Of a DNA stretch of 45,846 nucleotides, positions 33,786-42,364 are shown piece by piece. The notes under the pieces are model-generated. The model was not told where the DNA came from and did no database searches. It was given only the letters and a program-made list of their open reading frames with translations. Positions within the stretch are counted from its first letter, which is position 1, and each line of letters starts with the position of its first letter. This stretch comes from Penium margaritaceum (Eukaryota; Streptophyta; Zygnematophyceae; Desmidiales; Peniaceae): assembly GCA_023375785.1 (NCBI GenBank), contig SZWC01003570.1:6640-52485 (forward strand). The letters run 5' to 3'. The position numbers were made by a program, and so were the translations under genes.

Positions 33786-33913
33786 CTAGATGGATACCAG
33801 ATGAGTGTGTGTGTGTGTGCACGTCTGTGTGAGTTGACTCATGCGTGTTATGGCTTGCCATACATTGTTGTTCCATGCCTTCGTTCATTCCGTCTGGCGT
33901 GGACGGCTATGTC

Positions 33914-33925
33914 AACCAGGGGGAG
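33914..33925 (+). promoter_or_regulatory. Polypurine tract of element C
   Basis: AACCAGGGGGAG directly before the 3' LTR start TGTTGGTTTG. Confidence 0.75.
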
Positions 33926-34374
33926 TGTTGGTTTGTGTGGCTTCCACCCGTCACGACCAACACTGCTAGTTTATAGATATACCCACATTCGGGGTATATG
34001 GCAGAGGAGGGTGTGACGACACGACGGGCCTCCGGACTGCACCGAGACTTCTCCAACACCTACGATAGCGCCGGCGAGACGCGGTCGATGCATTCCGGTA
34101 GCCCTGTGGGCTTGTCGGGAGCTAGGAGAGTTTTCTCGGTGGGTTGAGACCCGTGCACCCGGTGGACTACATCGGTGCGACGAGGAGACCCGATGGCTGT
34201 TGTGGGGCTTCCGATGTTCGGAAAGCCATGTGTGATGTCTGGACGCTGATTCTGAGATTTTCTGGCACTATTCCTATTTTCTCGGTGGTCGAGAGACCCG
34301 GGTACTCGGAGAGTTGTTCCGGTGCCTCGAGGAGACCACCGTTATTGTTATCGTGGTTTACGCAGTGTGTTCTC
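33926..34374 (+). repeat. 3' LTR of element C, cut by element D
   Basis: 449 bp matching the first part of 28182-28846, including both GAGACC motifs (34142-34190, 34287-34337, the latter with a 2-nt GA insertion). It ends at TTCTC, the left target copy of element D. Confidence 0.85.
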
Positions 34375-34994
34375 TGATGAAGTTCGTTGGCCACTCATAA
34401 CTCTGTGCTCTCTTGCCATCACACACTGTGCATCTCATTGTAGAGATTGAATGACATGGCTCAACCTGGGGAAGCAACAAACGTGACAGCTCTTGCAGAA
34501 GTCTTTGATGCTTTCTGGCAACCACTGCAGCTTCACCCAAGGGCTTCCTCTGAGGCACTTGTTGCCATCGTCTAACTTCTTGTGACTCTTATGACCCTGT
34601 GATGTGGAAGATGCTAGGGCCCATACACTCTGACTGCCGTGCCCTACATCATGTTGCTTGCGTTGAATGTTTCTGGGGGAGCTGCATTTCCCGGGTGCTG
34701 ATCCTTAGGGGGCCACTGTGCCGGGTTTTCCCGTGCATTAGTGAGTAGCCGCCGTGAGGTTAATACCCAAGCGGTCGGGCTCGACCCCCGGGTGGCGGTG
34801 TGTACTCGCTCAGGTGTGATGCCCGGAGCGAGGCACGCTCACCGGTTGACTTAGCTACTCTTGCTTTCCCTTATACTTGTCTTGGTTGTACCCAACAAAG
34901 TGAAGCAAGCTTTCCGCATCCATGGCGTGGCATGTCTCTTGCGTATCCATGGTTGATCTAACACGTGTGACCTAGGAAGGTTACCAGCAACTTC
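34375..34994 (+). repeat. 5' LTR of element D
   Basis: 620 bp starting TGATGAAGTTCG and ending CAGCAACTTC at the PBS. Nearly identical to 41744-42364. Confidence 0.92.
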
Positions 34995-35025
34995 TGGTAT
35001 CAGAGCTGGTGAGACACCTCACCAG
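34995..35025 (+). promoter_or_regulatory. Primer-binding site of element D with adjoining hairpin
   Basis: TGGTATCAGAGC at 34995-35006. The last base starts an 8-bp perfect inverted repeat, CTGGTGAG / CTCACCAG (35006-35025, loop ACAC). Confidence 0.85.
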
Positions 35026-35591
35026 TGCTCACACGGTCCTGGTCGCTGGTTCAATGTACATCCAAGCAAATTAGGTCAAGCACCATCTGCCGGACCTCAC
35101 AGCAGGAGCGAGTCATCTCCACTCGTCGCCACCTCACCGCAGTCTTGCGTACTCACATCGTCTCGCTCTTTGAGACACTTGTGATCAGTGTTGGGCGTTC
35201 TTGGCTGTTCTCGGCCACTCACCGCCGCTCTGGGTCACCCGCGGCTGCTCTCAGCTGCGCGCATCTATCCTCAGCCACTCTCGGCCGTGTTGCGACTGTT
35301 CGGGGCCAGTCACCAACCCTAGCTACCCAGCATCTTCAGCTGACCTCTCTCCCCGTTGGTACCCAGCTGCCGTCTCTCAGCAGCACCTCTCTCAGTCACC
35401 AACTCCCTTGGCAAGCCTCTCGCGTAAACGGCCTTTGCAGCCGCCCCCGCAACTACTCACTCTGAGGAGCTCTCTTCACCGCGCAACCCTGCATCCTCTC
35501 CAGTGCAGGGTGACCACTGAACGTCTGTTGACCACAGCGGTGGATCTCTCAGTCTCACACACTGGCGGACGACGTGCCACAGTGGGTGCGC
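35026..35591 (+). other. Leader of element D
   Basis: About 570 bp of C/T-rich leader without CAG arrays. No ORF called. Confidence 0.6.
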
Positions 35592-36428
35592 ATGCTCGAT
35601 CACACTTACTGGCAGGACGACGTTGATGCCGAACGCGAACGGGAAGAAGCAGAGATTGATCGACAGGTCTACACACCAGATGACCTCCCACCATCACCAC
35701 CTCTCTCTCCAAGGATGCAACCTACCAGCATTTCCGAGCCTGTCAAACCTGCCGCAGCTCCCTCATCTGCACCCGCTGCTCCCGAACCTCTCTCCACCGC
35801 TGCAGGCTCAGCTGATGCTTCCACTGCACCAGAGGTTCCTGGCGTCATCCCCGTTCTCCCATTGCACACCGACTCCATAAGTTTGGCTGGTGCCATTCTT
35901 GACGCTGCTGCTGGAGCCGCAGCTACCTTCGCAGCAACAGCTAGGGCCTGCCGTGCTCCTGCACAGATGGCGGTCGGTCGAGCAACTGAAGCATACACAC
36001 AGACAGCTACTTCTCTCACCTTACTGGCAGCAGCGGCTGCCAATATCGCCACTCAGATCACAGCAGCAACAGCGTCTATTGCAACCGCAGCCTCCACAGC
36101 AGGAGACATCACCTCCAGCTCAGTCGGCTCCATCAGAGCGTCCACCGCAACCGCAGTGCTGACGCCCACTGGTGCCCCTCGTGACGCACCATCACACGTC
36201 ACCACCATCGTTCTGATCGCATCAGCCTCAGCTGCAGTTGCTGGTGCCACTGCGACGGGGCTTCTCTGCCTCACTGTTGCAGTGGCCGGGTGGGTGGCTG
36301 TCCTTTCTTCCTCAGCCTCTGCTGTGGTGCCGCCACTGTTCAGCCTTCTTCCTCGCGGTGAGCAGAGCACTCATACTCACACCTTCCCTCATTTGCATCT
36401 TACATCTTCTCAATCACTCCACTCCTAG
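35592..36428 (+). CDS. Element D extra Ala-rich ORF upstream of gag
   Basis: About 278 codons from the first ATG (35592) to a TAG at 36426-36428; the frame is open from 35532, so an earlier non-ATG start cannot be excluded. N-terminus acidic (DDVDAEREREEAEIDRQ), then Pro/Ser-rich, then a long Ala/Thr/Ser stretch. Near the C-terminus is a hydrophobic stretch (GLLCLTVAVAGWVAVL) that could cross a membrane. It ends 21 bp before gag. Element E has a decayed homologue at the same place. Standard copia elements have no such ORF. Function unknown; an accessory or envelope-like role is speculative, and nothing seen here specifically supports an envelope protein. Confidence 0.7.
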   Translation: MLDHTYWQDDVDAEREREEAEIDRQVYTPDDLPPSPPLSPRMQPTSISEPVKPAAAPSSAPAAPEPLSTAAGSADASTAPEVPGVIPVLPLHTDSISLAGAILDAAAGAAATFAATARACRAPAQMAVGRATEAYTQTATSLTLLAAAAANIATQITAATASIATAASTAGDITSSSVGSIRASTATAVLTPTGAPRDAPSHVTTIVLIASASAAVAGATATGLLCLTVAVAGWVAVLSSSASAVVPPLFSLLPRGEQSTHTHTFPHLHLTSSQSLHS

Positions 36429-36449
36429 GCTTGAGTTTGTCTTCACATC

Positions 36450-37226
36450 ATGCCTGCACCAGAGGAGACCATAGAGGCCCTCCAGGCCGCCCTTAGTGAG
36501 GCACAGGCGGAGAGACGTAGAGCAGAGGATGAACTCCATCGGGGGCAGGAATCAAAAGAGGATTTTGCTGCCACCATTGCTGCTCTAGTGTTAGAACAGT
36601 TGCGGTCCATGCCCGCATTTGCTGCAGTGTCTCCCGCCTCAGAATCTGGTTTGGCAGATTCATCAGCTCCTTCTGGTGGTGCCGTTGCTAACTCCTCCTC
36701 TCCAGCTCTTTCCTCTTCAGCCGTTGTCCGCCCTGTGCTACCAGCCCGCCAGAAGGACTTTGAAACTCCACCTCCACAATTCACGCCCAAGCTCACGTTC
36801 ACTTCCTGGGAAACACGCTTTAGCGCGTGGGCCCAGGGTGAGCTTCTCTGGCAATACTACTCGCCGGCAAAACCACTATTTGTGCCGCAGCCCACTGAAG
36901 CCGCTCGCGCCGTGAGAGCACTCATCAACGCAGGCCCAGAGAGTCTTCTCGACGACATTGGTACGTACAATGCTGACCCCTCTCGCGGCACGCTAGCAGA
37001 CCCCATCGGTGCATATGCCCTCATCCGCCGCCGCAAAACCGTCACTGGCCATGCGGCCCAAAGCGCCCTCACAGTGCAATTCAATACCTTGCAAATGCGC
37101 GCAGATGAGACAGCAGATGAATATTGGGCACGTAGCTTACGTCTGCTACGCGATCTTGGCAAAGCCGCACCTGGACCTCTCTCTGCCTGTCTCTCCATCG
37201 TCGCAGGCCTCATTCCCAAACTCTGA
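36450..37226 (+). CDS. Element D gag, capsid part
   Basis: ATG 36450 to TGA 37224-37226, 258 residues. N-terminal Glu/Arg/Ala-rich helical segment (residues about 5-55, probably coiled coil), then Ser/Pro linker, then a copia-type capsid core: FETPPPQFTPKL, WETRFSAWAQGELLWQYYS, AVRALINAGPESLLDDIGTY, KTVTGHAAQSALTVQFNTL. The frame continues without shift after the stop into the rest of gag-pol. In E the same point reads ELYDIF without a stop, so the TGA is most likely a mutation rather than a programmed readthrough site, though readthrough cannot be excluded. Confidence 0.88.
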   Translation: MPAPEETIEALQAALSEAQAERRRAEDELHRGQESKEDFAATIAALVLEQLRSMPAFAAVSPASESGLADSSAPSGGAVANSSSPALSSSAVVRPVLPARQKDFETPPPQFTPKLTFTSWETRFSAWAQGELLWQYYSPAKPLFVPQPTEAARAVRALINAGPESLLDDIGTYNADPSRGTLADPIGAYALIRRRKTVTGHAAQSALTVQFNTLQMRADETADEYWARSLRLLRDLGKAAPGPLSACLSIVAGLIPKL

Positions 37227-40223
37227 GACCTGTATCTGCATGTCTCTCAGTCAGAGCTCGAGCGTCTTGCTTCTGAGTCTGTCCCAGCTGATTCTCCACT
37301 TGGGATTGGGCCTCTCTTTGACTTCACTGCTTCACGTCTCACCGACTGGTGGAATTCTTTGCAAAACAAGCGTATGCATCGTGCCGCCCTCGCAGCCATC
37401 ACCACCGCCTCCTCTTCCTCCCCTACCACAGCCTCCTCTTCCACCTCATCCACACAGTCAGCAGCACATTCCACGCAGGGTGTCTCCCGCAGTGGGGGTA
37501 GTGGATCCACTCGTGGTGGTGGTCGTGGAGGCAAAGGCCGTGGGGGTGGCCGCGGTGGCAAGAATGCAGCTCTCACTACAGATGTCACGTGCTGGAATTG
37601 TGGTGCACCTGGTCACTCTGCACCAAAATGCCCTGCCCCTTGTGACGATGCACGACTGGCTTCCTCCATGCGCGCTCATTGGGCCCGCACTAGTGCCACT
37701 GCCTCGTCGGCGGCCGCAGCAGTGACCGTCTCCTCATCCTCCTCGTCCTCTGCTGCGCTCTCAACCACATCTGCACCACTACATCCAACTCCCACTGCAT
37801 CCAGCCCCTGGGGCTGGATACCTCCTCCCTCCGGCCCTCCGTACTACGGCCCTCCATCTTCACACTACCACGCACCTCACTGGAGTCGTGACGATGGGAC
37901 TTTCTCTGATCGCTCCTCTGACCGTTCCTCTGAGCGCTCGTCCGATCGCCGTGATGAGGAGCGCAACCTCGAGCACCGCCTCGCCGAGCTTCTCCATCTT
38001 CGCTCTCAAGGAGGTGAGAGTATGAGTGGCCAGTGCTGTTCGTCTGTATGTGAGTCTGAGGCCACCCTTCGGGGTGCCACCTCTGGGCGTGTTCAAGGGG
38101 ACTTGCCTGCAAGTTGCGAGTGGATTGAGGAATGGCAGTCATGCACCTTTCCCACACGTTTTGGCCCTTCGTCTCCCTCGTCTACTCGTGGTACTGTCGC
38201 TGTCTGTCTTGTTCTCCCGTCCACTCGTGCATCCCCTGGCCTCTGGATCATTGATTCCGGTGCCACTCATCACATGACTTCTTGTCGCTCTTCTTTTGTC
38301 TCTCTCGGTCCAGTTCAATCCGTCCGCTCTGTTCGCACTGGCTCTGGCCAGCTGCTACCTGTGCAAGGTGTTGGGGTCGTACGTTTTGTTGGTCCTGGTG
38401 GCACTGTCTACCTATCTGACGTGTTGTATGTGCCTGACCTGGAAGTCAGTCTCCTCTCCGTGACCACCCTTGATGACCAGGGCATGGATTTCTCCTCCAG
38501 CCGTGGACTCGCCTCAATCTCTCTGCGCTCATCTGGCCGTGTTGTTTTTCGTGGCATGCGGTGTGATCGCCTGTTTCGCATCCCCCTTAATCTGCCCTCA
38601 TCTTCCGCTGCCTCTGCACTTGTTCATGTCACCCATTCCTTGTCTCCTGATCATGCTGATCTCTTGCACCGTCGCCTCTGTCACATCCACACTGCTGCCA
38701 TCCAGCGCCTACTGCGCCATCAGCCTGCTCTTGGGCTTGACGCTGCCACGTTTGTGCCCCCTTGTTCATCCACTTGTCTGGACTGTGCTAGTGGAAAGAT
38801 GCATCGCTCTCCCTTTTCCTTGTCTGAGTCAACAACCACTCACCCTCTTGACCTGGTTCATGCGGACGTCATGGGTCCTCTGTCCCATGACTTTCTTGGT
38901 GGTCTTGGCCGCTACGTCCTGTGCTTGACGGATGACTTCTCTCGCTACCGTTGGGTCTTTGCCCTTCGTCACAAGAGCGACGTCACTGATGTCCTGGAGT
39001 CCTGGCTCCCACAGGCTGAGCGTGCCTGTGGGCGCTCATTACGAGTCTTTCGCAATGATCGTGGAGGTGAATTCTTTGGTCCCACCTCTCGCTTTCTTGC
39101 GTCTCGTGGTGTCCTCCTCGAGTCCTCTGCCCCTTACACACCCCAACAGAATGGGGTTTCTGAGCGTTGGAACCGCACCCTTGCCGATGGGGTCCGATCT
39201 CTCCTCTCTGCCTCCGGGCAGTCGCCCCTCTTTGCATTCGAGGCCATGTGCTACATGACCTGGGTCTGGAACCGTGTCCCTCACGGCCCTCTCCCTCACA
39301 CAGTCACTCCCTTTGAGCGCTGGACTGGACAGCGTGCTGATCTTTGGCTTGCTCGGGTCTGGGGGTGTCTTGCCTCTGTGTGGATCCCCTCGGACCAACG
39401 AGCCGGCAAACTCTCCCCGCGTGGAAACCTTTTCATCTTCCTGGGCGTCTCTCCCTTCTCCAAAGCCTGGCGCTTTTGGGATCCCTCTAGATCCCGGGTC
39501 ATTGAATCCCGTGATGCCCTCTTCTTTGAACACCTCTTTGAACGTGACTGTCCGCAATTCGGTGGCTCTCTCTCTCCGCCCTCTCCGGGTGGGGGTGGTC
39601 CTCTGCCCTCTGGGCCCTCTCTTCTCCCGTCGGCGCGTCCCTCGTCTCCTGTGTCCAGTTCTCCTGTGTCCAGTTCTCCTAAGCTCAGTTCTCCCGCGTT
39701 CAGTCCTACCTCACCGTCGTCCCCCGTTGAGTCTAGTTCTCACACTGAGTCCTCGGCTCCTCGCACGCCCGCTCACTCTACTCCAGAGTCCCCTACTTTG
39801 GTCTCCCCTGCATCATCTGTGTCTCCTCCTGTCGCGGTCATTCCGTCACCCGAGACTCATGCTCATGAGACCACGTCCTCTCCGACACCGGCTGTTCAGC
39901 CGCACTCCTCCTCTCCTCCTCTCTCATCCTGTGCACCGTCCATCCCACCAGTATCACCCTACACTCGTGGAGGACGCCTCCGAGCGCTCCCTTCACAATC
40001 TCATCCAGTGGTCCCTGGTGACCCTGGCCTTCGAGCCCTTGGTCTTGCTTCCTCTGCTCTGTCCACTGCGGCCTCAGTCGTCCACCCCAGCACAGGTCTT
40101 GGATACTCCCTTATTGAGGATGAATTTCACTCTGCCCTGTCATCCTCTGTGGCTGGGTACGTAGCAACATGCTTTGCTGCCGCTGGTCTTGCACCTCTAG
40201 CACCTGAGCCCCTGACTGTATAG
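37227..40223 (+). CDS. Element D nucleocapsid, protease and integrase part of the polyprotein
   Basis: Same frame as gag. ELERLASESVPADSP and DWWNSLQ continue gag, then an RGG-rich basic stretch and the CCHC knuckle CWNCGAPGHSAPKC (37590-37631). Protease DSGATHHMT is at 38253. GAG-pre-integrase is at about 38649-38800 (LLHRRLCHIH ... CLDC). The integrase triad is Asp (HADV) 38865, Asp (RNDRGGEF) 39057 and Glu (GVSERWN) 39162; the last two are 35 residues apart (D-D-35-E). The integrase C-terminal segment (SKAWRFWDPSRS then RVIESRDALFFE) is followed by a Ser/Pro-rich linker of over 100 residues. Ends at TAG 40221-40223; E has no stop here. It would release mature proteins and insert cDNA. Confidence 0.92.
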   Translation, partial: DLYLHVSQSELERLASESVPADSPLGIGPLFDFTASRLTDWWNSLQNKRMHRAALAAITTASSSSPTTASSSTSSTQSAAHSTQGVSRSGGSGSTRGGGRGGKGRGGGRGGKNAALTTDVTCWNCGAPGHSAPKCPAPCDDARLASSMRAHWARTSATASSAAAAVTVSSSSSSSAALSTTSAPLHPTPTASSPWGWIPPPSGPPYYGPPSSHYHAPHWSRDDGTFSDRSSDRSSERSSDRRDEERNLEHRLAELLHLRSQGGESMSGQCCSSVCESEATLRGATSGRVQGDLPASCEWIEEWQSCTFPTRFGPSSPSSTRGTVAVCLVLPSTRASPGLWIIDSGATHHMTSCRSSFVSLGPVQSVRSVRTGSGQLLPVQGVGVVRFVGPGGTVYLSDVLYVPDLEVSLLSVTTLDDQGMDFSSSRGLASISLRSSGRVVFRGMRCDRLFRIPLNLPSSSAASALVHVTHSLSPDHADLLHRRLCHIHTAAIQRLLRHQPALGLDAATFVPPCSSTCLDCASGKMHRSPFSLSESTTTHPLDLVHADVMGPLSHDFLGGLGRYVLCLTDDFSRYRWVFALRHKSDVTDVLESWLPQAERACGRSLRVFRNDRGGEFFGPTSRFLASRGVLLESSAPYTPQQNGVSERWNRTLADGVRSLLSASGQSPLFAFEAMCYMTWVWNRVPHGPLPHTVTPFERWTGQRADLWLARVWGCLASVWIPSDQRAGKLSPRGNLFIFLGVSPFSKAWRFWDPSRSRVIESRDALFFEHLFERDCPQFGGSLSPPSPGGGGPLPSGPSLLPSARPSSPVSSSPVSSSPKLSSPAFSPTSPSSPVESSSHTESSAPRTPAHSTPESPTLVSPASSVSPPVAVIPSPETHAHETTSSPTPAVQPHSSSPPLSSCAPSIPPVSPYTRGGRLRALPSQSHPVVPGDPGLRALGLASSALSTAASVVHPSTGLGYSLIEDEFHSALSSSVAGYVATCFAAAGLAPLAPEPLTV

Positions 40224-41657
40224 GCAGCTCGCACAGCCCCTGACTCACCGCTGTGGGAGAAGGCTATGAAGGCTGAGCTTGATGCACTTGCTGAACATGG
40301 CGTGTATGAGCTCGTGGATCTACCACCTGGTCGCAAGGCAGTCGCAGCCAAGTGGGTATACCGCCGCAAAATCAACCCTGACAACACAATAGAACGGTAC
40401 AAAGCTCGTCTCACCGCAAAGGGATTCTCCCAGATCCCGGGTGTCGACTTTGACGAGACATTCGCACCAGTTGGCAGGTACACCACGGCCAGAGCTCTCC
40501 TAAGCCTAGTCGCTCAACACGACTGGGAACTCGAGCAAATGGATGTTAACAATGCCTTTCTCCATGGCAGCTTGGATGAGGAAATTTACATGGTACAGCC
40601 ACCCGGCTTCTCAGATGGAACAAAAAGGGTATGGCGTCTGCGCAAGGCCCTCTACGGTCTGAAGCAGTCACCACGGTGTTGGAACCAAGAGATCACTGCG
40701 ACTCTTGCAAATGGTGGCTACAAACGAAGCCCCGTGGACCCTGCCCTGTTCCTCAGTGATCCCACCAAACCACTTGTGGCCATCCTCGTCTACGTGGATG
40801 ACCTCCTCATCGCCTCTCCCGATCCGGCCTCAGTCAGAGCTGTCAAAGCTCTTCTGCAGTTGACTTACAAGATGAAAGATCTTGGCCCGGCTCGGGTCTT
40901 CCTTGGTATGGAGCTGGAACGTGATCGCCAGCGACGTACCTTGCACGTTCATCAGGCTGCGTATGTACGTAGTCTGGGGGAGCGCTTCTCAGCGCTCCTC
41001 ACAGCCATCCCCACTGCGTCCACACCCATGACGCCTGCCGGTCAGTCCTTACTGAAGTCTCGNNNNCAGTTCTCACAGTGCCCCCGTGAGCGGCATCTTG
41101 AGGCTGCATTGCGGGTTGTGCGCTATGCTCTCTCCACACCCCGCATCGGACTGTACTTTCGTGCACAGCCCTCGATGGTAGTGGACGGCTTTACCGACAG
41201 TGATTGGGCACATGACACTGATGCCCGCAGCCGAACAGGCTACATCTTCCTTGTTGGTGGCACTGCAGTATCCTGGAAAAGTGGCAAGCAGGGGTGTGTG
41301 GCACGCAGCACCGCTGAGGCTGAGTATGTCGCACTTGGAGCAGGCACGTGTGAGGCTGTCTGGCTTAGTCGCTTGCTACAGCAGCTGCGTGTGCCCATTC
41401 GCTGCATCACTCTACGTTGCGACAACCAAAGCACAAAGGCCATTGCTGAGAATAGCGGCATGCATCATTCACGCACCAAGCACATCAATGTTGAGCACCA
41501 TTTCGTTCGCGAGTGCATTGCTGCTGGCATTGTTCACGTGACTTGGGTGGACACACGGTCGCAGCGAGCTGACTTCCTCACAAAATCCCTCAGTCGTAAT
41601 GTGTTCAAAAGTGTTGTCCACTCTGTTGGTCTCATCTGCCCACATGATCCAGGTTGA
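40224..41657 (+). CDS. Element D reverse transcriptase and RNase H (interrupted by gap)
   Basis: In frame with the upstream part; first internal ATG is 40266. RVT_2: VDLPPGRKAVAAKWVYRR, YKARLTAKGFSQIPGVDF, MDVNNAFLHG, active site YVDD at 40791-40802. At 41063-41066 four N replace a segment: E has 41 residues between LLKS and QFSQ where D shows two unknown codons, so about 117 bp are missing from the assembly. RNase H: FTDSDWAHD, SRTGYIFLVGG, STAEAEYVALG, RCDNQSTKAI, HHSRTKHINVEHHFVRE, ADFLTKSL. Ends at TGA 41655-41657, 75 bp before the polypurine tract. Confidence 0.92.
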   Translation, partial: AARTAPDSPLWEKAMKAELDALAEHGVYELVDLPPGRKAVAAKWVYRRKINPDNTIERYKARLTAKGFSQIPGVDFDETFAPVGRYTTARALLSLVAQHDWELEQMDVNNAFLHGSLDEEIYMVQPPGFSDGTKRVWRLRKALYGLKQSPRCWNQEITATLANGGYKRSPVDPALFLSDPTKPLVAILVYVDDLLIASPDPASVRAVKALLQLTYKMKDLGPARVFLGMELERDRQRRTLHVHQAAYVRSLGERFSALLTAIPTASTPMTPAGQSLLKSXXQFSQCPRERHLEAALRVVRYALSTPRIGLYFRAQPSMVVDGFTDSDWAHDTDARSRTGYIFLVGGTAVSWKSGKQGCVARSTAEAEYVALGAGTCEAVWLSRLLQQLRVPIRCITLRCDNQSTKAIAENSGMHHSRTKHINVEHHFVRECIAAGIVHVTWVDTRSQRADFLTKSLSRNVFKSVVHSVGLICPHDPG

Positions 41658-41731
41658 CTGATTCATTATTCAGTTGTCACTTCTCGTTACCCCTTGTGTA
41701 GTTCTCACGTGCATGAAGTGATTGGCTGCGG

Positions 41732-41743
41732 TTTATGGGGGAG
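41732..41743 (+). promoter_or_regulatory. Polypurine tract of element D
   Basis: TTTATGGGGGAG immediately before the 3' LTR start TGTTGAAG. Confidence 0.8.
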
Positions 41744-42364
41744 TGTTGAAGTTCGTTGGCCACTCATAACTATGTGCTCTCTTGCCATCACACACTGTGC
41801 ATCTCATTGTACAGATTGAATGACATGGCTCAACCTGGGGAAGCAACAAACGTGACAGCTCTTGCAGAAGTCTTTGATGCTTTCTGGCAACCACTGCAGC
41901 TTCACCCAAGGGCTTCCTCTGAGGCACTTGTTGCCATCGTCTAACTTCTTGTGACTCTTATGACCCTGTGATGTGGAAGATGCTAGGGCCCGTACACTCT
42001 GACTGCCGTGCCCTACATCATGTTGCTTGCGTTGAATGTTTCTGGGGGAGCTGCATTTCCCGGGTGCTGATCCTTAGGGGGCCACTTTGCCGGGTTTTCC
42101 CGTGCATTAGTGAGTAGCCCCTGTGAGGTTAATACCCAAGTGGTCGGGCTCAACCCCCGGGTGGCGGTGTGTACTCGCTCAGGTGTGATGCCCGGAGTGA
42201 GGCACGCTCACCGGTTGACTTAGCTACTCTCGCTCCCCCTTACACTTGTCTTGGTTGTACCGAACAAAGTGAAGCAAGCTTTCCGCATCCATGGCGTGGC
42301 ATGTCTCTTGCGTATCCATGTTTGATCTAACACGTGTGACCTAGGAAGGTTACCAGCAACTTCA
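41744..42364 (+). repeat. 3' LTR of element D
   Basis: 621 bp, TG...CA (CA at 42363-42364), followed by target copy TTCTC. Confidence 0.92.

Larger units (their letters stand above)
28182..34374 (+). mobile_element. Non-autonomous LTR element C (CCHC protein, no pol)
   Basis: 5' LTR 28182-28846, PBS 28850-28861, CAG-rich then GC-rich then purine-rich leader, long CCHC-containing frame 30629-33139, internal polypurine tract 33369-33379, GAGACC array, polypurine tract 33914-33925, and 3' LTR 33926-34374 cut by element D. No pol domain seen. Same architecture as B; the LTR heads share TGTTGGTNTGTGTGGCTTCC, but the rest of the LTR is different, so B and C are separate subfamilies. Confidence 0.82.
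34375..42364 (+). mobile_element. Ty1/copia LTR retrotransposon D (complete, best preserved)
   Basis: LTRs 34375-34994 and 41744-42364, PBS 34995-35006, polypurine tract 41732-41743, target duplication TTCTC at 34370-34374 and 42365-42369. Extra ORF, then gag, nucleocapsid, protease, integrase, RT and RNase H all in one reading frame, with only two in-frame stops (TGA 37224, TAG 40221) and one assembly gap (41063-41066). I counted about 17 differences between the two LTRs, roughly 97% identity, making D the youngest insertion here. RT, YVDD, integrase triad and protease motif are all present. Confidence 0.94.

Noticed and set aside
35592..36428. Extra ORF of D as an envelope gene
   Set aside because: Position is upstream of gag rather than after pol, and no signal peptide or fusion-type motif was seen; only one hydrophobic stretch.
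38983..39557. Long antisense frames over D integrase and similar antisense frames elsewhere in pol
   Set aside because: Shadows of the codon bias of the sense gene; the sense strand has unmistakable integrase motifs.
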